Origin: Acanthochlamys bracteata
Taxonomy: Eukaryota > Streptophyta > Magnoliopsida > Pandanales > Velloziaceae
Length of the DNA: 64,000 nt
NCBI GenBank assembly: GCA_019914995.1
Contig: CM034126.1
Span: forward strand, 4,283,001 to 4,347,000
Reading direction: 5' to 3'
The translations under genes and the position numbers were made by a program. Shown here piece after piece: positions 18,741 through 30,349 of the stretch. The first letter of the stretch is position 1. Every line of letters begins with the position of its first letter. The notes beneath the pieces were generated by a model, which worked only from the letters and a program-made list of their open reading frames with translations, was not told where the DNA came from and made no database searches.

Positions 18741-21700
18741 TCATTTCCTCTTTTTACTATCCACAGGTCTAATAAACTGAACTGGAGCTGCTGGAATGCG
18801 AACCCACCACTCCCTCATCCGTCTTCTGAACCTCAAAGTTCTCTCTTTCCTCAACGGCATTTTCCTAGTGTAGAACTCAACCAACATGAACAATAATAGA
18901 TGTCTGAAAGGTACAAAGGAAAATATTGCTGCTGCAGCAATCAATATCAATGAAACCTGGCCGGTAGCCTGAAACAATTAGTTAAGGGTGGTCAAACTTT
19001 CTAATAACATCAGCATATGAATAACATGACAAATGAGATGTTTTTTCTCCTATTGTCAGAAAAGAATTACAACTTCTGAGCATTGTTGAAAGTGCCAGTT
19101 AAGTAATCGTAGCTGCTTGAAGGTCTCAAGATCCCACATTGATTACTAGTAGCTGCTTGAAGGTCTCAAGATCCCACATTGATTACTAATACGAAGCTAT
19201 TAACATATTACTCTAGAAACAAAGCATAAAATTGGATGTCGCAGGTGGCTGGTAAAAACAAGATTGATGCCTCAACTTTTAGCTGTAAGTAATTGATATG
19301 AGATGCATAAATTGAATAAATTGCCTTCAAGGCGAACATTAGCAAGACTAAAGTAGGATAATGGAGATATACCAGAGATTCTCGACAAACCTATAATACA
19401 TAGTATTTCTTTATTAATATTCAAGGTTTTCCAATTCCTGACTTTCATGAACTGTGCTACTGCCTGTAATGGTAGTGCCAAGGTGATAATAGCACATAAG
19501 ATTCTGAAAGTAAAATTTTGCTGCATCAACTTTATTGACAATTCAGAAGTTAATGCGAAGCTCATATTTATGCAGCAGGAACTCAAAGCTTCTAGGATAA
19601 AAAGTAAACTAATTGTCACAGAGCTATGAACAGTGAACTATATGGCATTGGAATTGATGGATACATCAGATAATAGTAATTGCACCCTTTTTGCTAGTAC
19701 ACTTCCAAATAAGTAATCACTCGTGAGCTCAACATTATGCTGAATTGTGTACCTGTGGGGTTGCCGAAAAGAGTAATGATCTTAACTTCAGAAGCACCAC
19801 ATTTCCTGACTGGATAAATGCTTCTAATTGAGAAATGACCTCCTGCAAAGTCAGAAGCTGCTCAACTGGATTCTTGCTTGGAGGGGCAGTTATTTGAAGT
19901 GTTTCCAATGGTTTCCCTCTAGACTTATTCCAACGCAATAGAACTGAGAAAAGGATTAAGATGCACGAGCACATGTACTTTAACCAACCCCTGAATGACA
20001 GTATGTTTACACAAAATTTATATTAAAAAATTATTATTTTTTCTTGAAAAAGCTGCCAACTTAGCTGGCAGTGTAACTGGACATAGACTAGACAAAGTAT
20101 GAACAAGACAACATGAAACAGAATATCTAAGTTAATGCTTGGAAAATATGAGGTAGGAAAAACAGCTGAAATAGGCCAAAACATGTCAGGAGAAAAAGGT
20201 TTATATTTCAAACCCTCATGTCCATATGATGCACAAATAATAACCTCACCAAATTAACATAAAACAATCAAGAGAAGAGTAGGAATTTCTTTTGATCAAG
20301 ACCCAGCACAAGCCAGTCCTTGGCAACAGACCTTGTGGCATATTGCAGGAACAATACAGGTTTTTCCGTCATTATAGTAATAGAATAACATAATTATGTT
20401 ACATGAATATGTAAGGCTTCGTAAGAACCAAGGAGAATGTGGTAGCAATGATGCCAAGTGGCATTTCATACTCAAGATGGCATTTTCTATGTAGATCCAA
20501 GAACTGAACTTTTAGCATGCTTACCAAATTTGCTAAACTCAAATCATAAAACACAAAAAGAGAGAAGAAGATACCTGTACACAATATAAAGGAAGAAAAC
20601 CAAAAATACGGATGATTCAAATGGATCTTCCCACGCAGCAAGAAGATATAGCTTTTTACCAATTTCCTGAAATGGAAGAAGCAATTCCTGCAACATATAT
20701 ATAGCGGAGAACCTGTTAGATAAAACATCAAAAAGGAAACTATAACATGCAAGAACATAAGTTTCTTCCATCACATAAGCAACATGAGACTAGCAATAGC
20801 ATGTGATTGATCATATATATGCTTTAGTAAATACCACATGAATCTATCTCCATCATGCATGCATGCAAGTATGAACAGAATCGAGTGATAAAGTAGAAGG
20901 AACAATTTAATTACTTTGAATATGCTTCCGCCTCATAAATAGGAGGAGACAGCACTCACAACTGCCATATTGGATAGAAAAGGTTACATGATCAGCATAA
21001 ACCGGAATTTGGCTTGCTTTTTCAAATACACAACTTCAGAACATAAGGCTTATTTATGACAAGATGGAATTTAGGACAATGTTGACAGATTTGAACCTTC
21101 ACTAACATATCTCCTGGAACCGATAGATTTTCTGACTCTTAAGGGTTATAAGATTGTTTAGTTATATAGGACTACGTTCAAGTACTCTAACTAAGAGCGT
21201 TTACTAGGTTGGCTTCCTCCTGTATGCAACTAAGCCTACCAAAGTTGAAAGGGATGCTTCTGGCTAGATGATTACTTCTACCTTAATTGAAGACCATTAA
21301 ATCCTGTGTTCTAAAGCTTCAACAGGTATAATTTAATGGATGAGAACTCAAATCATGATCCAATTTGATGGGGGTTAAAGCCATCAACTTAGAGAGGCAA
21401 TGGATCTTGATAAAGTACCTTCATGACTGCTAAGTTACAGTCCATTCCTTCTGCTTTCACCTGATGTACAGTTGCACGCGCTTCCTCCACCACTCCAGAA
21501 CAGCCAAGTGATTCTTTAACAGCCAATTCTAAAGACCGTGTGACTTCAGCATACACGCCATTGAAAAAGACCCATCTTTCTCTGTAGGTGTATCCATTTT
21601 TTAGCACTACGAGTCCTAGTGTTGCAAGCGTGCAAAATGAAACTGGCCCGGGACCATCAAGTGAACTTCCTCTTGATGAAGATCCAACATCATTGCACTG

Positions 21701-24613
21701 ACTACTGAAGTCCAATAGAGACAAATGGTTGTTTAGAGCTACCAAAATGTTGTCTCCTTTTGGTACTTTCTCAGCCAAGTTGAAAGCTAGAAGAGATTTA
21801 AAATTAGAAGGTTTGACATAAAATGCTTCCTTCACAGCACGATAACGATAGATTCCCAATCCAGCCAGTGAGAGAGCTTCATCCTGCTGAATGCCTTCAA
21901 GATTAAACTTTCTTATAAAATTATGCATATTCATAACTTCACGGATTATAGCCAGCCAGTAGTCTCTGCGTGAATGGCCTTTAAATTCAGGAAACTCCAA
22001 ATAGATGGGTTCTGCTCTGTAAAAGTTGACAGCAGATAAATTTTCAATTCTCTAGACTACAAATATAACAACTAACGAGAAAGAACTACAGAGATAAAAA
22101 CTTTTGTAAGAACTTACAGAGAAATTGCCTTATACATAACAGCTTTGTCGAATAATCGAGCACCCAGTGGTCCAGTCAACTCTCGTTTTATCACCTGCCT
22201 CAAGTCTGTTGCCAAGTCATATTTTGCAGGTTTATTATATAAACCAACTCCTAATGACTGAAAATAAAGAGCACGATTGGTAAGAGTCAAGCGTCCTGCC
22301 ACAAAGAAGGCATCAGAGACAAATAATAGTGCTGCTATAAGAATCGAATTACAGAGGAAGATGGTTACCAGGCCATGCAGATATTCCAATGTGTTGGATG
22401 ACAGGCTGAGTAGGTATAACTCCATCAACATCCAAAATTATTTCTCCATCAGAAAGCTTCAAACCTGAAGCAAATGATGTCCCTATCATACTTTTTGCAG
22501 ATTTTAGAACCCTGCATAACATCAAGGGAAAATAAAAAGAGAAAACAGGATCAGTTACTGTACTTAATCTATGGCAACGCTTCATGAAAATTGTACCTCT
22601 AAAAAGAATCAAAATAGAAGCTTAGAGGAACTAGAAAAATATTTGAGATATGTGCAAAAACATTTTGCGCGAATAAAGAGACAATAAACAATTGTCATAA
22701 ACAAGATTTATTAAGGTCAAGGGCAAAATTAATAAATCTGGATCAGGCTCTTTCAACTAGCAATCAAGAATCCAGTGGCAGACATGAAAAGCTCCACAAG
22801 CATGCAGCAGTACATGTATTCATCACAGAAAATCGAATCCTTTTTGGTTAGTCATTGTATAAGATAAGCAATCATTTCTAGAAGTACACTGTTCTAGATA
22901 GACTGTGCAACAAAAAAAACAATCCAGAATGGTTCTTCTCTCTATGTTCTCAAGAGGCTCTACACTTATAATCAAGTCTCAATAGATACGAATAAATTTG
23001 GCGTGACTTATGCGCAATGGTGAATGTAAATCATTTCCTTTCCACATAAAGAGATAGCACAGTTTCCCTGTTCTAAGACAAGTAGGCAACACTACCTAAT
23101 CGCAATCTAAAGATGTCCTACGTTGTTTCTCCTATTCCTATTAGAAAAAGCAGCAGAAATACAAATCACGGTAGCTTTATGGTTTCTGGAACAGATTCAC
23201 ATTTCTTAAGCTTAGATAAATAGTACAACAATGACAACTCGAGAGAAGGTAACTGCATATTGCATGTGCATATCAGGCCCTTGTCCTTCCTTGCTTCAGT
23301 GTCAAAGCTCTTCATTTATATCATGTTTAAGAACGTTAAGTGTTAGGTCTGAGAAGGCAAGCTTATTCCCTTTTAGGAGTGACATAGGCCATCTCCCTCT
23401 CACACCCCCACCGTTCCTTCCGCAATAGTACAAGGGATGTGCATCAGTAAGCTCATCTGTATATAACATAAACTAACGAAACTGATGCAAGTAAAGTTCA
23501 CACACTTGTCAAGGCTCTTCATGTACTTCTCAAATATGAGAAAATGGAGTTGTCCGCTCGAAGAACTTGTAAGCACATCAAATAAGTTGTAAACTGTGAT
23601 CGGATCTGCTAAAATAGGACAAGCAGGAGCTAGTCGTGCAAAAGCCTCCAACCCAACAGTCTTTTTGTCATCTACCTGATCAAGAACAAACGGTCAGAAC
23701 CATTTACATCTTGTCATGATAGTTTAAGAGCCAGAATCAACTAACCTGGACGGCCATATTTGTAGAATTTGTATAAAAGAGAGATCCATCTTCTTCTTCA
23801 TCGTCATCATCTTCCTTATATTTTGGAGAAGAATTTTCCTGTTACAAAATACAGTCTATACAACTTTATAGCAAGTAACTATACAATAAGTTCACCACAT
23901 ACATGCATAAGTTTCAAAAAGTAAGAAAGACACTTTTCACCCAATTCATAATATCACAAGCATCTATCCCAGGATCACAAAGTTTGAAAGATTAAGGAAC
24001 ATAAACATTTTCGTACTACATTAAACATTTTTCATACTTCACTAGAGCATCACAGCAACCTAAGAAAATTCCGAAATCCAGAATCAATATCAGCTCCAAA
24101 TCAGATAATCATGCAATCTCAAAAAAAATGAAAAAGCGCAAGCCTCACTAATCTTACTTTTGGAGAGGACTCAGACTCGTTTTCTGAGGCAGGATCTTCC
24201 CAGGCAAGCATCATATCAAACATCAATCGACGAAACTCTTTATCAGCCAAATAATCCGAGCGCTTGGTGACGGCGTGTATAGCTTTATAGCTACAATACT
24301 CCAAGAAACGTCTTGCATAGTCGAACGGTTGATTAACAAGGTCTGGCAACTCGTTCTCAAAATTCTCTTGCAATTTCTCAGTCGACACCGAAACAATTCT
24401 AAAACCACGGAAGAAAACTAAGATCAATAAATCAATCAACCTACGGTACGAGAAGAAGATGTACTGAAAAATGGAGAACCTGGAGCAGCGGGCGATGACG
24501 GAGTTGGCGATGGAGGAAATAAAAGGGATGGCTGAGTGATCGCCAGTGTTTGAGGGATCATCACCAGCGGAGTTGTTACGGCGGAAGAAAATTTTGCGGG
24601 AGTTTTGCCGCAT
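18741..24613 (-). CDS. DUF639 protein (GRAM-like domain, C-terminal membrane segments)
   Basis: Ten exons (24613-24480, 24398-24158, 23838-23746, 23675-23506, 22511-22369, 22295-22118, 22016-21419, 20687-20575, 19990-19753, 18968-18741) join in frame to 711 residues, the expected size for plant DUF639 proteins (Arabidopsis At5g23390 type). The N-terminal part is polar with an acidic stretch (KEDDDDEEEDG) near residues 131-140. A GRAM-like block (IQHIGISAWPG, then RLTLTNRALYFQSLG) lies near residues 245-272. The long exon 7 contains DYWLAIIREVMNMHNFIRKF. Exon 8 has AAWEDPFESSVFLVFFLYIVYR, and two hydrophobic segments flank exon 9. The C-terminus is very basic (RFRRRMREWW) before IPAAPVQFIRP. 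Function is unknown. The architecture suggests a membrane-associated, lipid-binding protein, which is inference. Splice phases are consistent and no damage is seen. Confidence 0.9.
19109..19188. repeat. Perfect 40-bp tandem duplication in DUF639 intron 9
   Basis: Two adjacent identical 40-bp units, each starting GTAGCTGCTTGAAGGTCTC and ending TTGATTACTA, occupy 19109-19148 and 19149-19188. Identity of the copies implies a recent slippage or unequal exchange event. No coding effect. Confidence 0.9.
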
Positions 24614-24654
24614 TATCAAACGCCCCCACATCAATCTCCCTCTCTCGCTCCCGC

Positions 24655-24657
24655 GCA

Positions 24658-24695
<38 letters not shown>

Positions 24696-24706
24696 CCTTT
24701 CCGTTC
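24655..24706. promoter_or_regulatory. CT/GA-rich tract in the DUF639 5' leader or promoter
   Basis: An almost pure (TC)n tract, read as (GA)n on the gene's strand, lies 42-93 bp upstream of the DUF639 start codon. Such tracts are common in plant 5' leaders and are bound by BBR/BPC GAGA-type factors. Use in this gene is inference. Confidence 0.5.
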
Positions 24707-25039
24707 TCTTTTAAACATTCCCTTCACATTTTCTTCTTCTTTTGATTATTATGCAAGCTCGCATTATTAACATTTGAATATTAGGTCCTTAATTGCTCCT
24801 TCTTTGGATAATGGTGTAGGTAAATGGACCAATAAAAAGCAGCATCACTGCTTCTGTAATTAAGCGATTATTCGATTATTCCGTTCTATTCCATTCAAGA
24901 AGTTGATTGAAGTTGCTGAACGGGACTCGAGTGAGACTACTCCGACGTTCACAAACGTTAAATAAATTTTTTCTAAAATAAGATATTATAAAAAGTATAT
25001 TATAATAAAATTTATATATATAAAAATGAATAGAGATAG

Positions 25040-25380
25040 GAGCATATTATTTTTTGGAATCACATCAGTTCGATTTTGTAAATACAAAGCCACAAAAATA
25101 ATTTTACTGTTAGATGTAAAAAATTATGAGGTAAAATTATATTGATAAAATTTCAACTCAATCGAATTACGAATCAATATTTATTTATTTCTTAATCAAA
25201 ATAATAACAATAAAATAATATATATTTTTTAAAAATTTTTTTATTTGCATCATCATGATCAAAAGATTGAATTAAAATTAAATGATGATTTAAAATTTTA
25301 TCAATATATTCTAAACTCATAATTTTAATATTCAATAATAAAAATTACTTTGAAACTTTGTATCAATTGCGCCGATGTAC
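25040..25380. mobile_element. Foldback (long inverted repeat) element, family copy 1
   Basis: The left arm (about 25095-25205: TATTGATAAAATTTCAACTC, then a stretch ending in TAATCAAAA) matches the reverse complement of the right arm (about 25254-25352: TGATCAAAAGATTGAATT, then AAAATTTTATCAATATATTC). It has no coding capacity. Related arms occur twice in TIC110 intron 10, so this is a dispersed family. Exact ends and target duplication were not fixed. Confidence 0.55.
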
Positions 25381-25867
25381 CCTTAAAACATAATATATCT
25401 CTATCCCCATCTTATAAATATTTATGATATATAAATTTTTTAAATTTTATAAAATATTATAAAGAATTATTAAATATATAAAATATTTATTTGAATTATA
25501 AGCACTTTCTCATGCGACCCATCATAGCAACTGCTAATTTGTTTCCCTCTGATTGACGATGTGCCAACGCTGATTGTGACTTGATTCAAAAGCTCATGAA
25601 ATGTTCATAATCAAAGACAGTTTCCGGCAAAAAGCAATAGATCACACGGTATCTCTATAAGTTGCAAAAGAAGGGCTCAATACAGCATCTGCTCACAGGC
25701 GTAGGATTGCATCACTGGAAAAAGGAAAACAATAACTCATTATTGTCGGGGGAACATTGAGCTGCCAAAGAGCCACAAAAGCAAGCCATTGAGTTTCCTG
25801 CCAATTTATACTTACCTATAACAAAATTTTAACTCGAGTGAAGTACCGGGTAACAAAAAGAATGTTC

Positions 25868-28800
25868 CTAAAAGTCAAAATCACCATTGCTGCTGCCACT
25901 ATCGTGTCCGAGAGGTCTTCCTCTATCTGCGTCTTGTCGGAGTCTTGAGCCAGTTGAATCACTGATGTTGAGCAAATACTGCAACCTACCTAGACTTTCT
26001 GGTTTAGGACTCTTATAATATACACAGTACAAGTCTTCTAATTCTTCCACAGATGACCATGATAACGGCTCAGTTGGGACAGCTTTGGCACAAGCAAGCA
26101 TGTCATTCAGAGAAGCAACCTGCAAACAAACAAAATCATTATGCATGTTCAACTTCAAACTAATATGAAGTACTATCTCTCACAAGTATTCAGAATAGAT
26201 AAAGATTCTACTCCTTTCGAACTCTCAGCAAACAGTAAAATCATAATATGTGAAAGTGACTAATTTAAGGTTATACGTGCAAACAAACCATTCCTACATA
26301 TGCAAGTTGAATCTCTCTGACTGATTTCTTTTCTCCATATATCCCATTCCAAAGTTACTTCAACAAACAAAATCCCAATGATCAAGAATACACCTTTATT
26401 CTATATATTAGCTCACAGCATTCAGAGAAAGCTTCCTGTCTGAAGTAAATCAAGTATGAGCAAAGGAAACCTAAAGCATCTATACTACGGTCTAAAGTCA
26501 TAATTTAAGAATATTTGATACTGACTTTAGCATATGAAATATCCAACTTCGACTTCTTAAGTTGATATGCACGAAAGATTAGAAAAATAAACTACATAGA
26601 GTGTCCAAACACATACCACTCCATTTGGATTTCTCTGCCGAAGTAATGATACAGCTTGAACCAGCGAGTTCTGTAATCTAGCTTTAGCAAGTTCTTGAAC
26701 GACCCCTTTTGCCTTCTCAGCATCTATGTTCAAATCTGCTGGGATTTTTTCATAAACTTCTCCCTCATCAAACACACCTGTACCAGACGAAAAAATTTCT
26801 TCTACTGTTTTCTTGAAAAGATTCTCACGCAAGCGTTCTGATATCATACTGTCCAAATCAACATTTGCCTCCTTCAACTCCCTGACCTGCTGTATCCCAA
26901 GCTTTCCTTGGCTTACTGCTGTTTCTATGGCAGCTGCCATCTTAGTTGTTGTGATGTTCTTAATTACTTTCTGTGCGTATTCCCCAGGAAGACCCACTTG
27001 CTTCTGCACCTCAGTAAGCTGCTCAACCTTTGATTTCGTCAGTTGGCCATCAGCCAATATAACCTCAGCCTGTTTCATAAAGGCCTGCTCAGCCAAGTTT
27101 CTGTGAATATCCACTATCTCTTTCCCAGTTAGACCAAGTATTCCTCCCAGCTGATTTAGTAGGAGATATTCAGAGTTATCTTTCTTGGTGATGATCTGTG
27201 CTCCAAATGGAACCCTAACGACCTCCCCCGAAAGACAGAAAAGTAAGTAGGTTCTGTAAAGATCAGCCTTCTCCCTGTCTGGGAGGTCATCTTTCAGAGT
27301 AATTTCAGTCTGGCTGGGCTTGCTAAGTTTTTCTTCTAACTCTTTGCTGGGCCTTGTTTTCCTGAGTGTCTGCAGCGACTCCCATTCATCTTCTTCCTCC
27401 GACTGTTTGGGTTCTTCTTTTACAGGTTCATCAGTTTTTGCGTCCTCTCCTTTGATGTCAGATACTAATGGTGTGACAACCAAAGTGTTGAACACAATCA
27501 TCTTTTTAAGCTCTTTTGCAGCCTCAGTACGGTCACCAGCACCTCTAGACCGCTGAATATAATTCAGAAATACCTTGCGCACCTATAAAAAACAAGCCAA
27601 GGGAACAGGTTAAAGCAGTCTTTACCTAGTATTGACATGATTAATCCAATTTAATGCACAAACGAAGTTCATCAAGAGTACGTATTCATCTTTGAGAAAC
27701 TTACAGCTTTACCGGCGATATCAATAGCGGCATCTTTTGTCAAACGCAAGCCTAGGGAGGCCTTTCTTACAGAGGCTCTAACATCAGCATCATATCCTTC
27801 TACACCCGAAGCAATTGCATCTTTTACAACCTGCAGAATGGAATATCAGCTAACAAGTTACCACACAACAGTAGTTGCACACAGAGATTGCATTAGTTGG
27901 TTAAGTACAAGTTTTGTGCTGGCAACTAATGGACTAGTTTGTTCCTTATCATCTTATAAGTCATTTAGATCTTTTAAGTGGTCCATAATATTCAATTTGT
28001 GCTTCTATTGACAATCAAATCAGACTGATTGTTATCAGTTTGTCTAAATTCCATAAAATGGAAGAATGGAATGAAATATTCAGCCACTTGATGAAATTAT
28101 GAAATTGAAATGCCACATAAGAACTAGCACTTCATTCAATGACTGATGTGCGAGAAAGAGCGACCACATGAAATTGAAATTCCTACATAAGGTATTTCAA
28201 TGACTGACCTTCTCAAATAAACGGCCACATATGTCAGCATGGGCAGCATCAATAGTTTGCTGGGGTATACAAAGCGACACCCTTAACCTCAGTAGGGTAG
28301 AAGCATCTTTGTCACTTAATTCTCCGTTGGTAACACATTGCTGAAGCTTCTGCCTATAAATTTCTGCAAGGAAATGATAAATCATTCACAATCGACAATG
28401 AGGCAAATACATTAACAAATTAGTTCTCTGAAAAGTTTACACTTTCGCTAACTGCATCCCACAGAATTTCCATACTGAAAGTGAGGTTCACCTAATCATC
28501 TTTTTTATTCTTATATGCCTCTTGAGATTTATAATTAGAACTTATCGTGTAAATTGGTAAATACATAATAACAAAATCACAATATAAAATGCATGAGCAA
28601 TAATCTTTTTCAGTTTTAATCAACAGGTGAGCTACACGAACTAAAGAGATTATCATTTCTACCTTAACTATACAGCTTTACCAAATCTTCAAAACAAAGA
28701 CATAGCATCTATGGCTCTTTAATGCAACTAGATTTCCAACTCTTTGATGGAAGTGTTCAAACAAGATATGTGTCTCATGCACCAAGGAAGTAATTGATTG

Positions 28801-30207
28801 ACCATATATAATTAATTCTGAAAGCAAATCTGTGCTGACAAAAGTCTCCAAGACCTGAACTTCATTAAGATTTATCAATGAACATGACTTGAAGCTCTCT
28901 TCTAAGAATTAAACAAGCGGAGGTACATGCAATCCACGACACTTTGAAACAGACCAATCCTGAATACACCATAATATACAATTGTAAAAGTATCCCCTGA
29001 CCTAGACTTCATTAACGTCAATGAGCATGAGTTTAAACCTCTCTTCTAAGAATTGCATCAATGGCACTTTGAACAGACAAATCTTGAATACACAAAATGT
29101 ACAAGTGTAACATAAGATACAGACAAATTTGCACTAGGAGAATGTGTCAACCATTAGAGTTCTCAAATTAATGTGTAGAAGTATGGAACTACCTTCATGT
29201 ATTTCACTAGCCTTGTGCGGATCAAAATGTAGTTCATCACAAAGGTTCTGAAGGAATGCTGCTTTGCTGGGAACCAAGTCCAGTTCACCACCAGAAAATG
29301 CTTGTGAAAGCCTCTTTCTGTACACCTTAGAGGTGACATCTACCATAATAGCTTCTGCCTCACGTTTGCCTAAACCAAATATGTTCCTTAAGTGGTTCAA
29401 AGCAACAAGCTGCAAACATAACTTAGAACATTAGTTCCTGATAGAAACACTAAAAGTAATGCACTGCCTAAAACAATTAGCAAACCAGTCGAACTTTTAT
29501 ATGCTATGCATGTTAAATTAATCCAGCTATCCAGCACTGTGCTTGAAATGGGAATATAAATTATGAAAAAAAAATCCCCCTAATATTCTAAAGTGAATAA
29601 AGATGTGTTCTACATCAGTTATCATCAATGCTAGTGCAATAAAAACAGGTGAAGATAAAAATATGGCATGGCATCTGCTTTGCTTGTATCACATTTGAAA
29701 TTCAAATAATGAGCACAAGGGTTCACCATCAAACAGTTATTGTACTAATTTACGTATAACAAATTCAGGTTCCAGAATATATGTATGTATGTATATGTAT
29801 ATATATATGTATCTGTACATATGCTATCCTTAGAGGCACATGGTACACATGCCGGTCAAAAGTGGCCAGCGAGATATCCAAATTCGATTTCCACCGTTGA
29901 ATATGAAGAACCATGAGTTGAGAACATGTTCCTAAAATTTTAACTCTATCAGAATATGAACCAATCTCCATCGGAACTCTTGATCAAAGTGATACAAAAA
30001 CGAAATATATATCTTTTGTCAAATTTAACTTTTTATGTCATTTGATCAAGAGTTCCGATGAAAATTTATTCGTATTATGATTAAATTGAAATTTTATCAA
30101 CATGTTCTCAACACATTGGTCTTTATATTCAACGATGAAAATTAAATTTGGAAATCTCGTCCGGTCATTTTTGGTCAGTATGTGCATCACACATATATAT
30201 GTATATG

Positions 30208-30243
<36 letters not shown>

Positions 30244-30302
30244 CACATATATGTATATATATATAGTGCCCGAAAGTGCTTCTAAAAAAGAGTACTCTTA
30301 TC

Positions 30303-30349
<47 letters not shown>

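Larger units (their letters stand above)
24614..25867. other. Intergenic between DUF639 and TIC110 genes
   Basis: Contains the DUF639 promoter with its CT-rich tract and an AT-rich foldback element at about 25040-25380. No gene was recognised. The part next to 25868 is presumed TIC110 3' untranslated sequence. Confidence 0.5.

Noticed and set aside
26813-27556. Ser/Cys-rich plus-strand ORFs
   Set aside because: They are antisense shadows of the long TIC110 exon 14.
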